From contig NZ_CALIIS010000078.1 in the NCBI RefSeq assembly GCF_938017705.1, positions 1 through 5,536 of the forward strand: 5,536 bases of DNA, read 5' to 3'. Origin of the DNA: an uncultured Campylobacter sp. (lineage in GTDB: Bacteria > Campylobacterota > Campylobacteria > Campylobacterales > Campylobacteraceae). The position numbers and the translations under genes are program-made. Positions 1 to 5,536 of the stretch are shown one piece after another. The notes under the pieces were generated by a model. That model worked only from the letters and a program-made list of their open reading frames with translations. It searched no databases and was not told the DNA's origin. Numbering within the stretch: position 1 is the stretch's first letter; each line of letters opens with the position of its first letter.

Positions 1-522
1 AGCTCGCTTTTCGGCACATATATGATTGCCGATAAATTTTTCGGCCGCACCGTCGTATCATGGGCGCTCATCCGTGATTTTAGCAGCGCTTCGCTGGATC
101 TTAAGGATTTTAGTATCAGCGCCCGCTTAAGAGCTACTACTATCGGCGAACGATCATGGCGCGACGAGCGCGAGCCTGAGCCCGACTTCTCGGACGACAA
201 CTCTACCGGCGCTCCGTATGAACTAAGTATAAAATTTGAGTACGTGAGCGCGCCCGGGATCGTGCTGAAAAATATCAAACTCGAGCAGGTGCAAAGCGGG
301 CGCGTCGTGTTTGAAAAGGACGAGCTAGAGGTGCCGCTAGAAATGGGCTACAGCGGTTACAAAAGCGGTAGTTTAGTGATACCTGATCTCGATTCTACGC
401 ATGTTAGACACAGACTGAGCGCCGAAATATGCGTGTCTAGCGGCGCTTGCACAAGCTTTGTGCATTATTTCTTGCCATACAGACATGTAGAGGGTACAGC
501 GGCTCTGCGAGGTATTTTTTAG
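1..522 (+). CDS. 3' end of an unrecognised protein gene (partial)
   Basis: The frame is open from the first base to a TAG at 520-522, giving 173 residues. An ATG lies at 22, but no Shine-Dalgarno sequence precedes it and the frame is open upstream of it, so the gene most likely begins before the window. I do not recognise the product. The visible part starts with a mixed hydrophobic stretch, then has a very acidic, charged linker (about residues 50-68, containing EREPEPDFSDD). After that come alternating hydrophobic/polar segments (YELSIKFEYV, IVLKNIKLEQV, GSLVIPDL) that suggest a beta-rich C-terminal domain. Two cysteines lie close together near the end (CVSSGAC) and could form a disulfide in an exported protein, which is an inference. 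No membrane helix is evident. G+C content and codon use resemble the G+C-richer parts of the receptor gene downstream. The reality of the gene is fairly sure; its function is unknown. Confidence 0.72.
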   Translation, partial: SSLFGTYMIADKFFGRTVVSWALIRDFSSASLDLKDFSISARLRATTIGERSWRDEREPEPDFSDDNSTGAPYELSIKFEYVSAPGIVLKNIKLEQVQSGRVVFEKDELEVPLEMGYSGYKSGSLVIPDLDSTHVRHRLSAEICVSSGACTSFVHYFLPYRHVEGTAALRGIF

Positions 523-1117
523 CCGCGAAAGATTCGGCGCGAAATTTTAAAACATAAAATCTGCGGCGGCATGAGTTAATTTGGCTGAATAAACGAATAG
601 ATTATCAATGCCCGCAACGCGGTATGGTTTATTTGTGTGGTGGGATTTTACCGCTCGCCGTATTTGTGGAAAACAAAATTTCAAAATTTCGGGGCGCATA
701 AAATTTATAGCGCAGCGTGAAATTCTACCCGGCAAAAATTTATGCCCTATTCCGGCACAGATAAATAAATCTGCTAACAAATCCCGAGAGGCGACAATCT
801 ATAAAATGATAAATTTACAATGCAGCGATTGAGTATAAAATTTTAAAATTACCGGCAAAATATCATGATTTAAGAAGTGCGTTACATATTATAAAATGCG
901 CTTTGTTATCATTTGCCCTTTTATAATTTTCAGTATTTTTGCTAGCCGTTTTAAAAACGCTTTGCAAAATTTAGAGCTAAATTAAAGCTCAAAATACGCC
1001 TGTTACGTATTTCTAGACCTATTCAAAATTTTATACTTCTTAAAAAATCAAAATTTCAAGCATTTAAAATTTATCCTAAATTTAAACTGCAATTTAATTA
1101 AACATTAAAAATCTTTG

Positions 1118-1154
1118 TATTATTATTCGCCGCATTAATAATCAATTCTATAAT
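1118..1154 (+). promoter_or_regulatory. likely promoter region of the receptor gene
   Basis: Two -10-like boxes lie in the AT-rich DNA before the receptor gene: a perfect TATAAT at 1149-1154 and TATTAT at 1118-1123 (again at 1121-1126). The perfect box would start the transcript near 1161 and leave a leader of only about 14 bases, just enough to hold the ribosome binding site. The upstream one would give a leader of about 45 bases. No clear -35 box is seen, which is usual for sigma-70 promoters of Campylobacter. Which box is used cannot be decided from the sequence. Confidence 0.35.
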
Positions 1155-1159
1155 CATTA
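1136..1159. promoter_or_regulatory. possible Fur-type operator
   Basis: An imperfect inverted repeat, TAATAAT (1136-1142) and ATCATTA (1153-1159), matches at six of seven paired positions across a 10-base spacer. It overlaps the TATAAT box at 1149-1154. AT-rich inverted repeats made of TAAT/ATTA-like elements over the promoter are typical of Fur boxes, and receptors of this family are usually repressed by Fur with iron. In such AT-rich DNA a chance match is quite possible, so this is a suggestion only. Confidence 0.3.
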
Positions 1160-1162
1160 AGT

Positions 1163-1167
1163 AAGGA
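1163..1167 (+). promoter_or_regulatory. ribosome binding site of the receptor gene
   Basis: AAGGA stands 7 bases before the ATG at 1175. A second ATG at 1171 overlaps it (ATGAATG) but is only 3 bases from the AAGGA and reads three codons to a TAG at 1180-1182. The spacing and the signal peptide that follows both fix the start at 1175. Confidence 0.8.
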
Positions 1168-1174
1168 AATATGA

Positions 1175-4100
1175 ATGTTTAGAAGATTCTCTCTCTCTCT
1201 CTATGCCTCGCTGCTCTTTTATGGCTCGCTTTACGCGGAAGAGCCGGCCAACTCACAAGAACTGGGAACTATCCAGGTAACGGGCAATGTCGATTCGCAA
1301 AGCGTAGCCGAGCAAAAGGTTGGCGAGACTAAGACTACTGCGCAGACTATTAAGAAGCAGCAGATCACCGATAGCAGAGACTTGGTGCGATACCAAACGG
1401 GTATCACAGCGGTCGAGACGGGCAGATTCGGCGCTAGCGGATACGCCGTTCGCGGTGTGGACGAAAACCGCGTGGCTATCACGGTGGACGGGCTTCGTCA
1501 AGCGGAGACTCTAAGCTCGCAGGGCTTTAAAGACCTCTTTGAGGGGTATGGAAATTTTAATAACACAAGAAACGGCGTAGAGATGGAAAACGTCAAAACA
1601 GCCAATATCACCAAAGGAGCCGACTCTATAAAAGCGGGAAGCGGCGCGCTCGGCGGATCGGTAATGTTTGAAACCAAAGACGCTAGGGATTTCTTGACGG
1701 AAAAAAACTATCATTTCGGCTTTAAACAGGGCTATCAAAGCGTCGATAGTCAAAATTTTCACTCCTTCACCGGTGCGGCTAGATACGGCTGGTTTGATCT
1801 TTTAGTTATAAACACCGATAGACACGGTCATGAAAGAAAAAACTATTTCTACGACATATATGATAGCAAAGAGGACAAACTTCATATAGGAAAAACTCGC
1901 GAAAAAGCAGACCCATATACCATAACCAAAAAAAGCACGCTCGTAAAGGTTGGATTTCAACCCGGCGACGAGAATAGATTTTCCGTTGCGGTGGATAACT
2001 CAAAGCTCAATTCCGACGGCGAAGACCTATCTTACACGCTCAGGCTCGGCAGTCGCCCGGGCGCTCCGGAACGATACGGAAGCAGGACGAACCACGACAG
2101 CTCCGATCGAAGAAACGTGCAATTCAGCTACGAAAATTTCAGCGAGACGCCGCTTTGGGATCACGTTAAAATTTCATACTCGAAGCAAAACATTAAAAAT
2201 CGCGCGATCAATAAAGAGGGTTGCCAGGGGAGCGCTTGCCAAAATACGCAAAATCCTGCGGGATTGCAATTAAAGGAAAATTCAAATAACTATGAAATAA
2301 CCGATAAAAATAATCGAAGCTTAACTACAGATACGAATTCATATGATTCGGATACCCCCGCACCTATTAAAGACAATGCCGGGAATAATCTTAACCCTGG
2401 CACCGACTTTAAAACTCAGAATTCTACGGGTATATTTTTAGACTGTACCAAAATAAATTGCGATAAAAAATTTAGAGTTTTAAGGGCAAAATATGACACA
2501 GAGGATTATATGAAAAATGACAAGGGTTACACTTACGAATTCGTTGAAAGAGATATTACTAAACACACCCTCCCAAACGGTCAAGTATATGGAACGATAG
2601 AAAAATCAAGCGAAGATGCCACAGTAACAAGACCCAATACTGATCCTGCATGGTCTTGGTATGGAGACTGGAGCACAAGCTATGATTTATATCATATTTT
2701 GCCATACACTGACGGCTATAATTCAATCCAATACTCCGACAGGACGTTAGATACCGAAACCCAGCAAGTAAATTTGGATTTTGAGAAAGATATTAGCCTA
2801 TTTGATACCATAGAGAACTCTATATCATACGGCGGACTTTTGGATCAAACAGATAAATCTATGACTAATAAAGATGGATTTTACTCAGGTGATTCACAAT
2901 GGTGGGATAATATACTCTTCGGTAGAACTCCTGGAGGTGGCGTACCGAATCCCGACTACCATATGAACGGCAATCAGAGAAGCAATACGACCGCCGTTAA
3001 TACCTACCTGATCCCGGTGCAAACTACGACTACGGCAGGTTATATCGGAGATGAAATTCAAATAACCAAATATGTGGGCTTCGATCTTGGCTATCGCTAC
3101 GACAAGGTAAAACATAAGCCGAAATATACCGGCTATCCCGAAATCCCTAGAGGTATCATAACCGGTCTATGGGTGCCGTATCCTTATAACCCTTACGATG
3201 GAATACATGGTTACTACACCCCTTACGGAGAGGAAAATTATCAGCAAAATTTAAAATTCCTACTAAGAGAGAAGGAATACAAAAGCGGCTCATATAAACT
3301 AGGTCTAAATTTAGACCCGCTGGATTGGATGAGGATACAGCTAAAAGGCTCCAAGGGCTTTCGCGCTCCGACGTCGGATGAGGCGTATATGACCTTTAAG
3401 CATCCGGACTTTTCTATCCGTCCTAATATATTTTTAGAACCAGAAATCGCAAGGACGAAAGAGATCGCTCTTACTTTTTATAGCGAGAGAAGCCGCATAA
3501 CTTTCGATGTTTTTAAGACGGATTATAAAAATTTTATCGATCTTGAATTTTTGGGAAATTTACAAGTCGTAGATCAGCAGATACCCTATCCGTTTTATCA
3601 AAACGTAAACCGAGATAGTGCCAAAGTGCATGGATTTGAGATAAATACCCATCTGGAGCTCGGCGATGTATCGGAGAGCCTGGAGGGATTTAGGCTGGGA
3701 TATAAATACAGCAGACAAAAAGGCAGAATGTCGTGCGCCAGCAACGGCTCAAACGCCAATAATTCAAACTCCGGATGCAGCAGGGGCGAAGAGGTGCCGA
3801 TGAATGCGATCCAACCGCCTACTTCCGTCTATAATATCGGCTATTCTACGCCCGGCGACAAATATGGCATTGATCTTTTTATCACCGACGTAGGAGCCAA
3901 GAAGCGCAAAGATACCTACAATATGTATTGGAAAAGCCAAGTCGAAAGAACGGATCCATATTGGGGGCACATCGATGCTTCTATAGTAAACGGAGAGCCC
4001 ATAACCGATAATACCAAAGGTTGGCGAAGCAGTGATTATACGGTAGTGGACGTTATTGCTTATGCTAAGCCGCAAAAAAATTTTAACTTTAGTCTAGGCG

Positions 4101-4261
4101 TTTACAACCTAACCAACGCCAAGTATATCACTTGGGATAGCGCGCGCTCGATCAGGGCTTTTGGAACGGTCAATATGATCGATCAGGCGACGGGTGCGGG
4201 CATCGGCAGGTTTTACGCGCCGCGCAGAAATTTTAGATTTAACTGGGAGGTAACGTTTTAG
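1175..4261 (+). CDS. TonB-dependent haemoglobin/transferrin/lactoferrin-family receptor
   Basis: Outer-membrane gated channel that would take haem or iron from a host protein (haemoglobin most likely) using energy from TonB-ExbB-ExbD. The 1028 residues begin with a signal peptide (1-21, likely cut after SLYA). A TonB-box-like segment follows (about 30-36, LGTIQVT). The plug (about 50-170) holds DSRDLVRYQTGI (66-77), YAVRGVDENRVAITVDGL (90-107), EGYGNFNNTRN (123-133) and ITKGADSIKAGSGALGGSV (145-163), all typical of the HmbR/HpuB/Hgp/TbpA group. The barrel has the FRAP box (729-732), His743 and a PNxxL element (750-754), the arrangement known from haem receptors, and ends in Phe1028 (WEVTF), as porin-like barrels do. 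Cysteine pairs at 350/355, 424/429 and 853/868 probably form loop disulfides. The length is nearer Haemophilus Hgp proteins than the roughly 800-residue Neisseria receptors. A (CT)7 repeat lies in codons 5-10. The family is sure; the ligand is inferred. Confidence 0.95.
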   Translation: MFRRFSLSLYASLLFYGSLYAEEPANSQELGTIQVTGNVDSQSVAEQKVGETKTTAQTIKKQQITDSRDLVRYQTGITAVETGRFGASGYAVRGVDENRVAITVDGLRQAETLSSQGFKDLFEGYGNFNNTRNGVEMENVKTANITKGADSIKAGSGALGGSVMFETKDARDFLTEKNYHFGFKQGYQSVDSQNFHSFTGAARYGWFDLLVINTDRHGHERKNYFYDIYDSKEDKLHIGKTREKADPYTITKKSTLVKVGFQPGDENRFSVAVDNSKLNSDGEDLSYTLRLGSRPGAPERYGSRTNHDSSDRRNVQFSYENFSETPLWDHVKISYSKQNIKNRAINKEGCQGSACQNTQNPAGLQLKENSNNYEITDKNNRSLTTDTNSYDSDTPAPIKDNAGNNLNPGTDFKTQNSTGIFLDCTKINCDKKFRVLRAKYDTEDYMKNDKGYTYEFVERDITKHTLPNGQVYGTIEKSSEDATVTRPNTDPAWSWYGDWSTSYDLYHILPYTDGYNSIQYSDRTLDTETQQVNLDFEKDISLFDTIENSISYGGLLDQTDKSMTNKDGFYSGDSQWWDNILFGRTPGGGVPNPDYHMNGNQRSNTTAVNTYLIPVQTTTTAGYIGDEIQITKYVGFDLGYRYDKVKHKPKYTGYPEIPRGIITGLWVPYPYNPYDGIHGYYTPYGEENYQQNLKFLLREKEYKSGSYKLGLNLDPLDWMRIQLKGSKGFRAPTSDEAYMTFKHPDFSIRPNIFLEPEIARTKEIALTFYSERSRITFDVFKTDYKNFIDLEFLGNLQVVDQQIPYPFYQNVNRDSAKVHGFEINTHLELGDVSESLEGFRLGYKYSRQKGRMSCASNGSNANNSNSGCSRGEEVPMNAIQPPTSVYNIGYSTPGDKYGIDLFITDVGAKKRKDTYNMYWKSQVERTDPYWGHIDASIVNGEPITDNTKGWRSSDYTVVDVIAYAKPQKNFNFSLGVYNLTNAKYITWDSARSIRAFGTVNMIDQATGAGIGRFYAPRRNFRFNWEVTF
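1189..1202 (+). repeat. (CT)7 dinucleotide repeat in the signal-peptide codons
   Basis: Seven perfect CT units follow a T and encode the FSLSLY part of the signal peptide of the receptor. The present number keeps the reading frame open. By hand translation, eight units would end at a TAA at 1278-1280 after 35 residues, and six at a TAA at 1330-1332 after 51 residues. The tract therefore sits where slipped-strand mispairing would switch the gene. The tract and frame effects are seen directly; switching is inferred. Confidence 0.85.
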
Positions 4262-4301
4262 TTCTTGGTGTGTTTCGATCCAAAATTTAAAACGAATTTC
4301 G

Positions 4302-4339
4302 AATCCAGGGCTCAAGTTGATCAAATCGAGCCCTGGATT
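4302..4339 (+). terminator. hairpin terminator after the receptor gene
   Basis: AATCCAGGGCTC (4302-4313) and GAGCCCTGGATT (4328-4339) form a perfect 12-bp stem with a 14-base loop, about 40 bases after the receptor stop. The T-rich tail is weak (GCAATTTATGCTTTAAATTT). On the opposite strand the stem is followed by GAAATTCGTTTTAAATTTTG, so it could serve convergent transcripts from both sides. The loop contains the palindrome TTGATCAA. The stem is certain; its role as a terminator is likely. Confidence 0.65.
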
Positions 4340-4506
4340 GCAATTTATGCTTTAAATTTATCCAATGAGCCTTTGCAACGCAAGAGCAAGATCACTTCGT
4401 ATTTTTGGCATTTTGATAAAATTTTTAGCGATATAATTTTCGCCGAACAGTAACATTTTGCGCGCGCATTAAATTTGTATATCGCCGCTTTCGTTTATGC
4501 GGTTTT

Positions 4507-4751
4507 GGCTCAGAACCTACCGCCGTGCAGTATAAATTTTACATTTCTATCGATAAAGCCTTTTTTTACTAAGGTCAAAGGCAAACTTTCATATCACATA
4601 AATTTGCTCGCCGTATGATCCTAATAAAGACGAGTTAGAAGCACCGAAGACATTTGACAACCGCACGCAAAAACTACGGCAGCTGGATGAGACCTACGAT
4701 AAGGCGCACAAGACGATGCTTAAGACAAATGATTTTTTATTTATGCGTTAA
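4507..4751 (+). pseudogene. decayed 3' end of an unrecognised gene, two frameshifts
   Basis: Protein-like translation runs through three frames in turn. Frame one gives GSEPTAVQYKFYISIDKAFF up to a run of seven T (4561-4567). The next frame gives TKVKGKLSYHINLLA up to about 4612. The third gives YDPNKDELEAPKTFDNR, then a charged helical segment ending TNDFLFMR, with TAA at 4749-4751. Removing one T from the run and one base near 4613 would join them into a single frame. No start codon or ribosome binding site belongs to it, and an in-frame TAA (4599-4601) cuts off the last part from any upstream start. I do not recognise the protein. It could instead be chance open frames, but the non-repetitive, balanced composition of the last 45 codons argues for former coding DNA. 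The 5' end is not defined. Confidence 0.42.
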
Positions 4752-4773
4752 TACGCGGAAAAATAAAGACAAA

Positions 4774-5223
4774 TTAGCCTCTATTTTTCTCGATTTCATA
4801 TAAAATTTTGATTTTTTTACAAGCTCTTTGCAAGATGCAGAACCCTAAGGCAATATATAATAAAATGGACAACTTACTAATGCCGTAAAACCATATGGGA
4901 AACGTTACGATTAAAAAAACTATTAATATAAAATCCCAAATTATAGCTAGAGCCTGTTTCACTCTCATATAATTTGAATACTTAGCTAAAATCGAAATAT
5001 GCGTTATGCTGGGCGACTCAGGGGAAAGATAACAATACGTTACCTCGACTATATCGCCGTTATCAGCAAACCATTGATCGGGATAGTCGAAAAATCTTAT
5101 TCCTTTTACCTCAAATGTTATATACAGTCCGTCTCGCCCCCAGTCTGTTTCTAAGTTTTCTATCTTGCCGATAATTGTGAAAAATTTCAATTCACTTGAA
5201 GCTTTCTTTTTTAAATGCCACAT
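4774..5223 (-). CDS. unrecognised protein with two C-terminal membrane helices
   Basis: The start is placed at the ATG at 5223-5221, since GGAGG stands 6 bases before it. The frame extends to a GTG at 5286 (21 more residues) but that codon has no binding site. The product has 149 residues. After a basic start (MWHLKKK), residues 13-80 are beta-rich with the pattern FFTIIGKIENL, GLYITFEVKGIRFFDYP, then NGDIVEVTY. This resembles a small barrel or OB-like domain, an inference from pattern only. Two hydrophobic helices follow (about 92-112 and 115-133), then a basic tail (KKIKILYEIEKNRG), so it is probably an inner-membrane protein whose N-terminal domain and tail lie on the same side, most likely the cytoplasm. 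It lies 62 bases after the broken membrane-protein frame at 5286-5476 on the same strand and converges with the receptor gene. It is AT-richer than the receptor. Function unknown. Confidence 0.75.
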   Translation of the reverse strand: MWHLKKKASSELKFFTIIGKIENLETDWGRDGLYITFEVKGIRFFDYPDQWFADNGDIVEVTYCYLSPESPSITHISILAKYSNYMRVKQALAIIWDFILIVFLIVTFPIWFYGISKLSILLYIALGFCILQRACKKIKILYEIEKNRG

Positions 5224-5229
5224 TATTTT

Positions 5230-5234
5230 CCTCC
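5230..5234 (-). promoter_or_regulatory. ribosome binding site that decides the start at 5223
   Basis: On the minus strand GGAGG is followed by six bases (AAAATA) and ATG. It is the strongest Shine-Dalgarno match in the window, and it lies inside the 21-codon extension that a GTG start at 5286 would imply, which makes that longer start unlikely. Confidence 0.8.
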
Positions 5235-5285
5235 AAATTTCGGTAAAATTTCGTAAAATACGCGCTACTTTCTGTGGCGTTCGCA

Positions 5286-5476
5286 CTAAAATTTTAATTT
5301 TTGCACACCCGCATCAAAATAGGCGAGAAGTCCCATCAAAATCAATGTTAACGACACGCAATCATAGAAATTTGCTAAAACCGAGCGAGCCCCTTTTTTG
5401 CGAGCGCAAAGTATATTGCAAACAGTATCGCAGACACGGCAAAAACAAAGCCAAATGCGATTACTATACACAGCAC
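5286..5476 (-). pseudogene. small two-helix membrane protein broken by a one-base frameshift
   Basis: On the minus strand a frame from 5476 gives VLCIVIAFGFVFAVSAILF, then AIYFALAKKGLARF, and stops at a TAG (5377-5375). The next frame continues SVLANFYDCVSLTLILMGLL, then AYFDAGVQKLKF, and ends in TAG at 5288-5286. One extra base would join them, either in the A6 run before G4 (plus-strand 5394-5399) or in the T4 run (5377-5380). The joined protein has two hydrophobic helices separated by a basic turn, like a small inner-membrane protein. The second frame is itself open up to an ATG at 5528, so an intact 80-residue protein is the alternative. Its first half is oddly rich in cysteine (CLRLCAICA, WLCFCRVCDTVC), as expected for a membrane segment read out of frame, and it has no binding site. 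The first frame is preceded by an in-frame TAG (5479-5477), so the true 5' end is unclear. It may be a pseudogene, a sequencing error or a slipping tract. Confidence 0.5.
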
Positions 5477-5536
5477 CTAAATTATCCGATACAGCACATA
5501 TAGCACAAAGTCTTAAGCATTTGGGCAAGCCGCACT

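Larger units (their letters stand above)
523..1174. other. 650-base intergenic region without a convincing gene
   Basis: No credible gene is seen. Short open frames on both strands (608-832 on +, 547-780 on -) have no ribosome binding site, and their translations are dominated by the products of AAAATTT words. A 29-codon frame at 896-985 (MRFVIICPFIIF...) is hydrophobic at its start but also lacks a binding site. The left half (to about 780) has patches of higher G+C and may be decayed coding DNA. The right half (about 830-1174) is very AT-rich and ends in the promoter of the receptor gene. A small hairpin (GAGCT 974-978 with AGCTC 986-990) is the only clear inverted repeat noticed. Just after the stop at 522 there is a weak GCCG/CGGC pair (522-525, 535-538), too short to call a terminator. 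Confidence 0.6.

Noticed and set aside
522..538. GCCG/CGGC hairpin just after the first gene as a terminator
   Set aside because: Four paired bases with a 9-base loop and only a short AT run after it; too weak to call.
608..832. 74-codon open frame on the + strand (and a 77-codon frame on the - strand at 547-780)
   Set aside because: No ribosome binding site, the two frames overlap on opposite strands, and the translation is largely that of repeated AAAATTTC words.
896..985. 29-codon hydrophobic open frame, possible small membrane peptide
   Set aside because: No Shine-Dalgarno sequence before the ATG and a composition expected of T-rich intergenic DNA.
4265..4453. 62-codon frame from a TTG after the receptor
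   Set aside because: It runs straight through the hairpin terminator, uses a rare start and has no binding site.
5224..5286. 21-residue N-terminal extension of the minus-strand gene from a GTG at 5286
   Set aside because: The strong GGAGG site lies inside this extension, 6 bases before an ATG, while the GTG has no binding site.
5165..5503. 112-codon + strand frame opposite the minus-strand genes
   Set aside because: It is antisense to two better-supported minus-strand frames and its translation has no recognisable protein character.
1..5536. CRISPR array, tRNA, rRNA, insertion sequence or transposase
   Set aside because: No regularly spaced repeats, tRNA-like folds, rRNA segments or transposase-like frames were seen on either strand.

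Overview
The window looks like chromosome from a member of the Campylobacterota, most likely a mid-GC, oral-type Campylobacter (the gracilis/showae/rectus/curvus/concisus kind). The grounds are the very frequent AAATTT/AAAATTTT words in and between genes, the AT-rich intergenic DNA beside G+C-richer coding DNA, and the style of the receptor gene. The genus is an inference; no rRNA or other marker gene is present.

Layout: (1) 1-522, + strand: the 3' end of an unrecognised protein gene that begins before the window. (2) 523-1174: about 650 bases without a convincing gene, ending in an AT-rich promoter region with a possible Fur-type operator. (3) 1175-4261, + strand: a complete 1028-residue TonB-dependent outer-membrane receptor of the haemoglobin/transferrin/lactoferrin family, followed by a 12-bp perfect hairpin (4302-4339). 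(4) about 4507-4751, + strand: what looks like the decayed, twice-frameshifted 3' end of a gene. (5) 4774-5223, - strand: a 149-residue unrecognised protein with a beta-rich N-terminal part and two C-terminal membrane helices, with its start reset to an ATG behind a strong GGAGG site. (6) 5286 to about 5476, - strand: a small two-helix membrane protein interrupted by a one-base frameshift, lying just upstream of gene 5 and probably once in one transcript with it.

The main result is a (CT)7 tract at 1189-1202 inside the signal-peptide codons of the receptor. Gain or loss of one unit shifts the frame and gives peptides of 35 or 51 residues, so the gene can plausibly be switched on and off by slipped-strand mispairing. 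Such phase variation is known for haemoglobin receptors of Neisseria and Haemophilus, which use other repeat units. In this window the gene is in the ON frame. The barrel also carries a markedly AT-rich section (about 2270-2900) that may be a recombined, surface-exposed block.

The genes do not form an obvious pathway. The receptor stands alone and would rely on TonB-ExbB-ExbD and a haem or iron transporter encoded elsewhere. The flanks, with two damaged reading frames and two unknown proteins, look like an accessory or decaying region.
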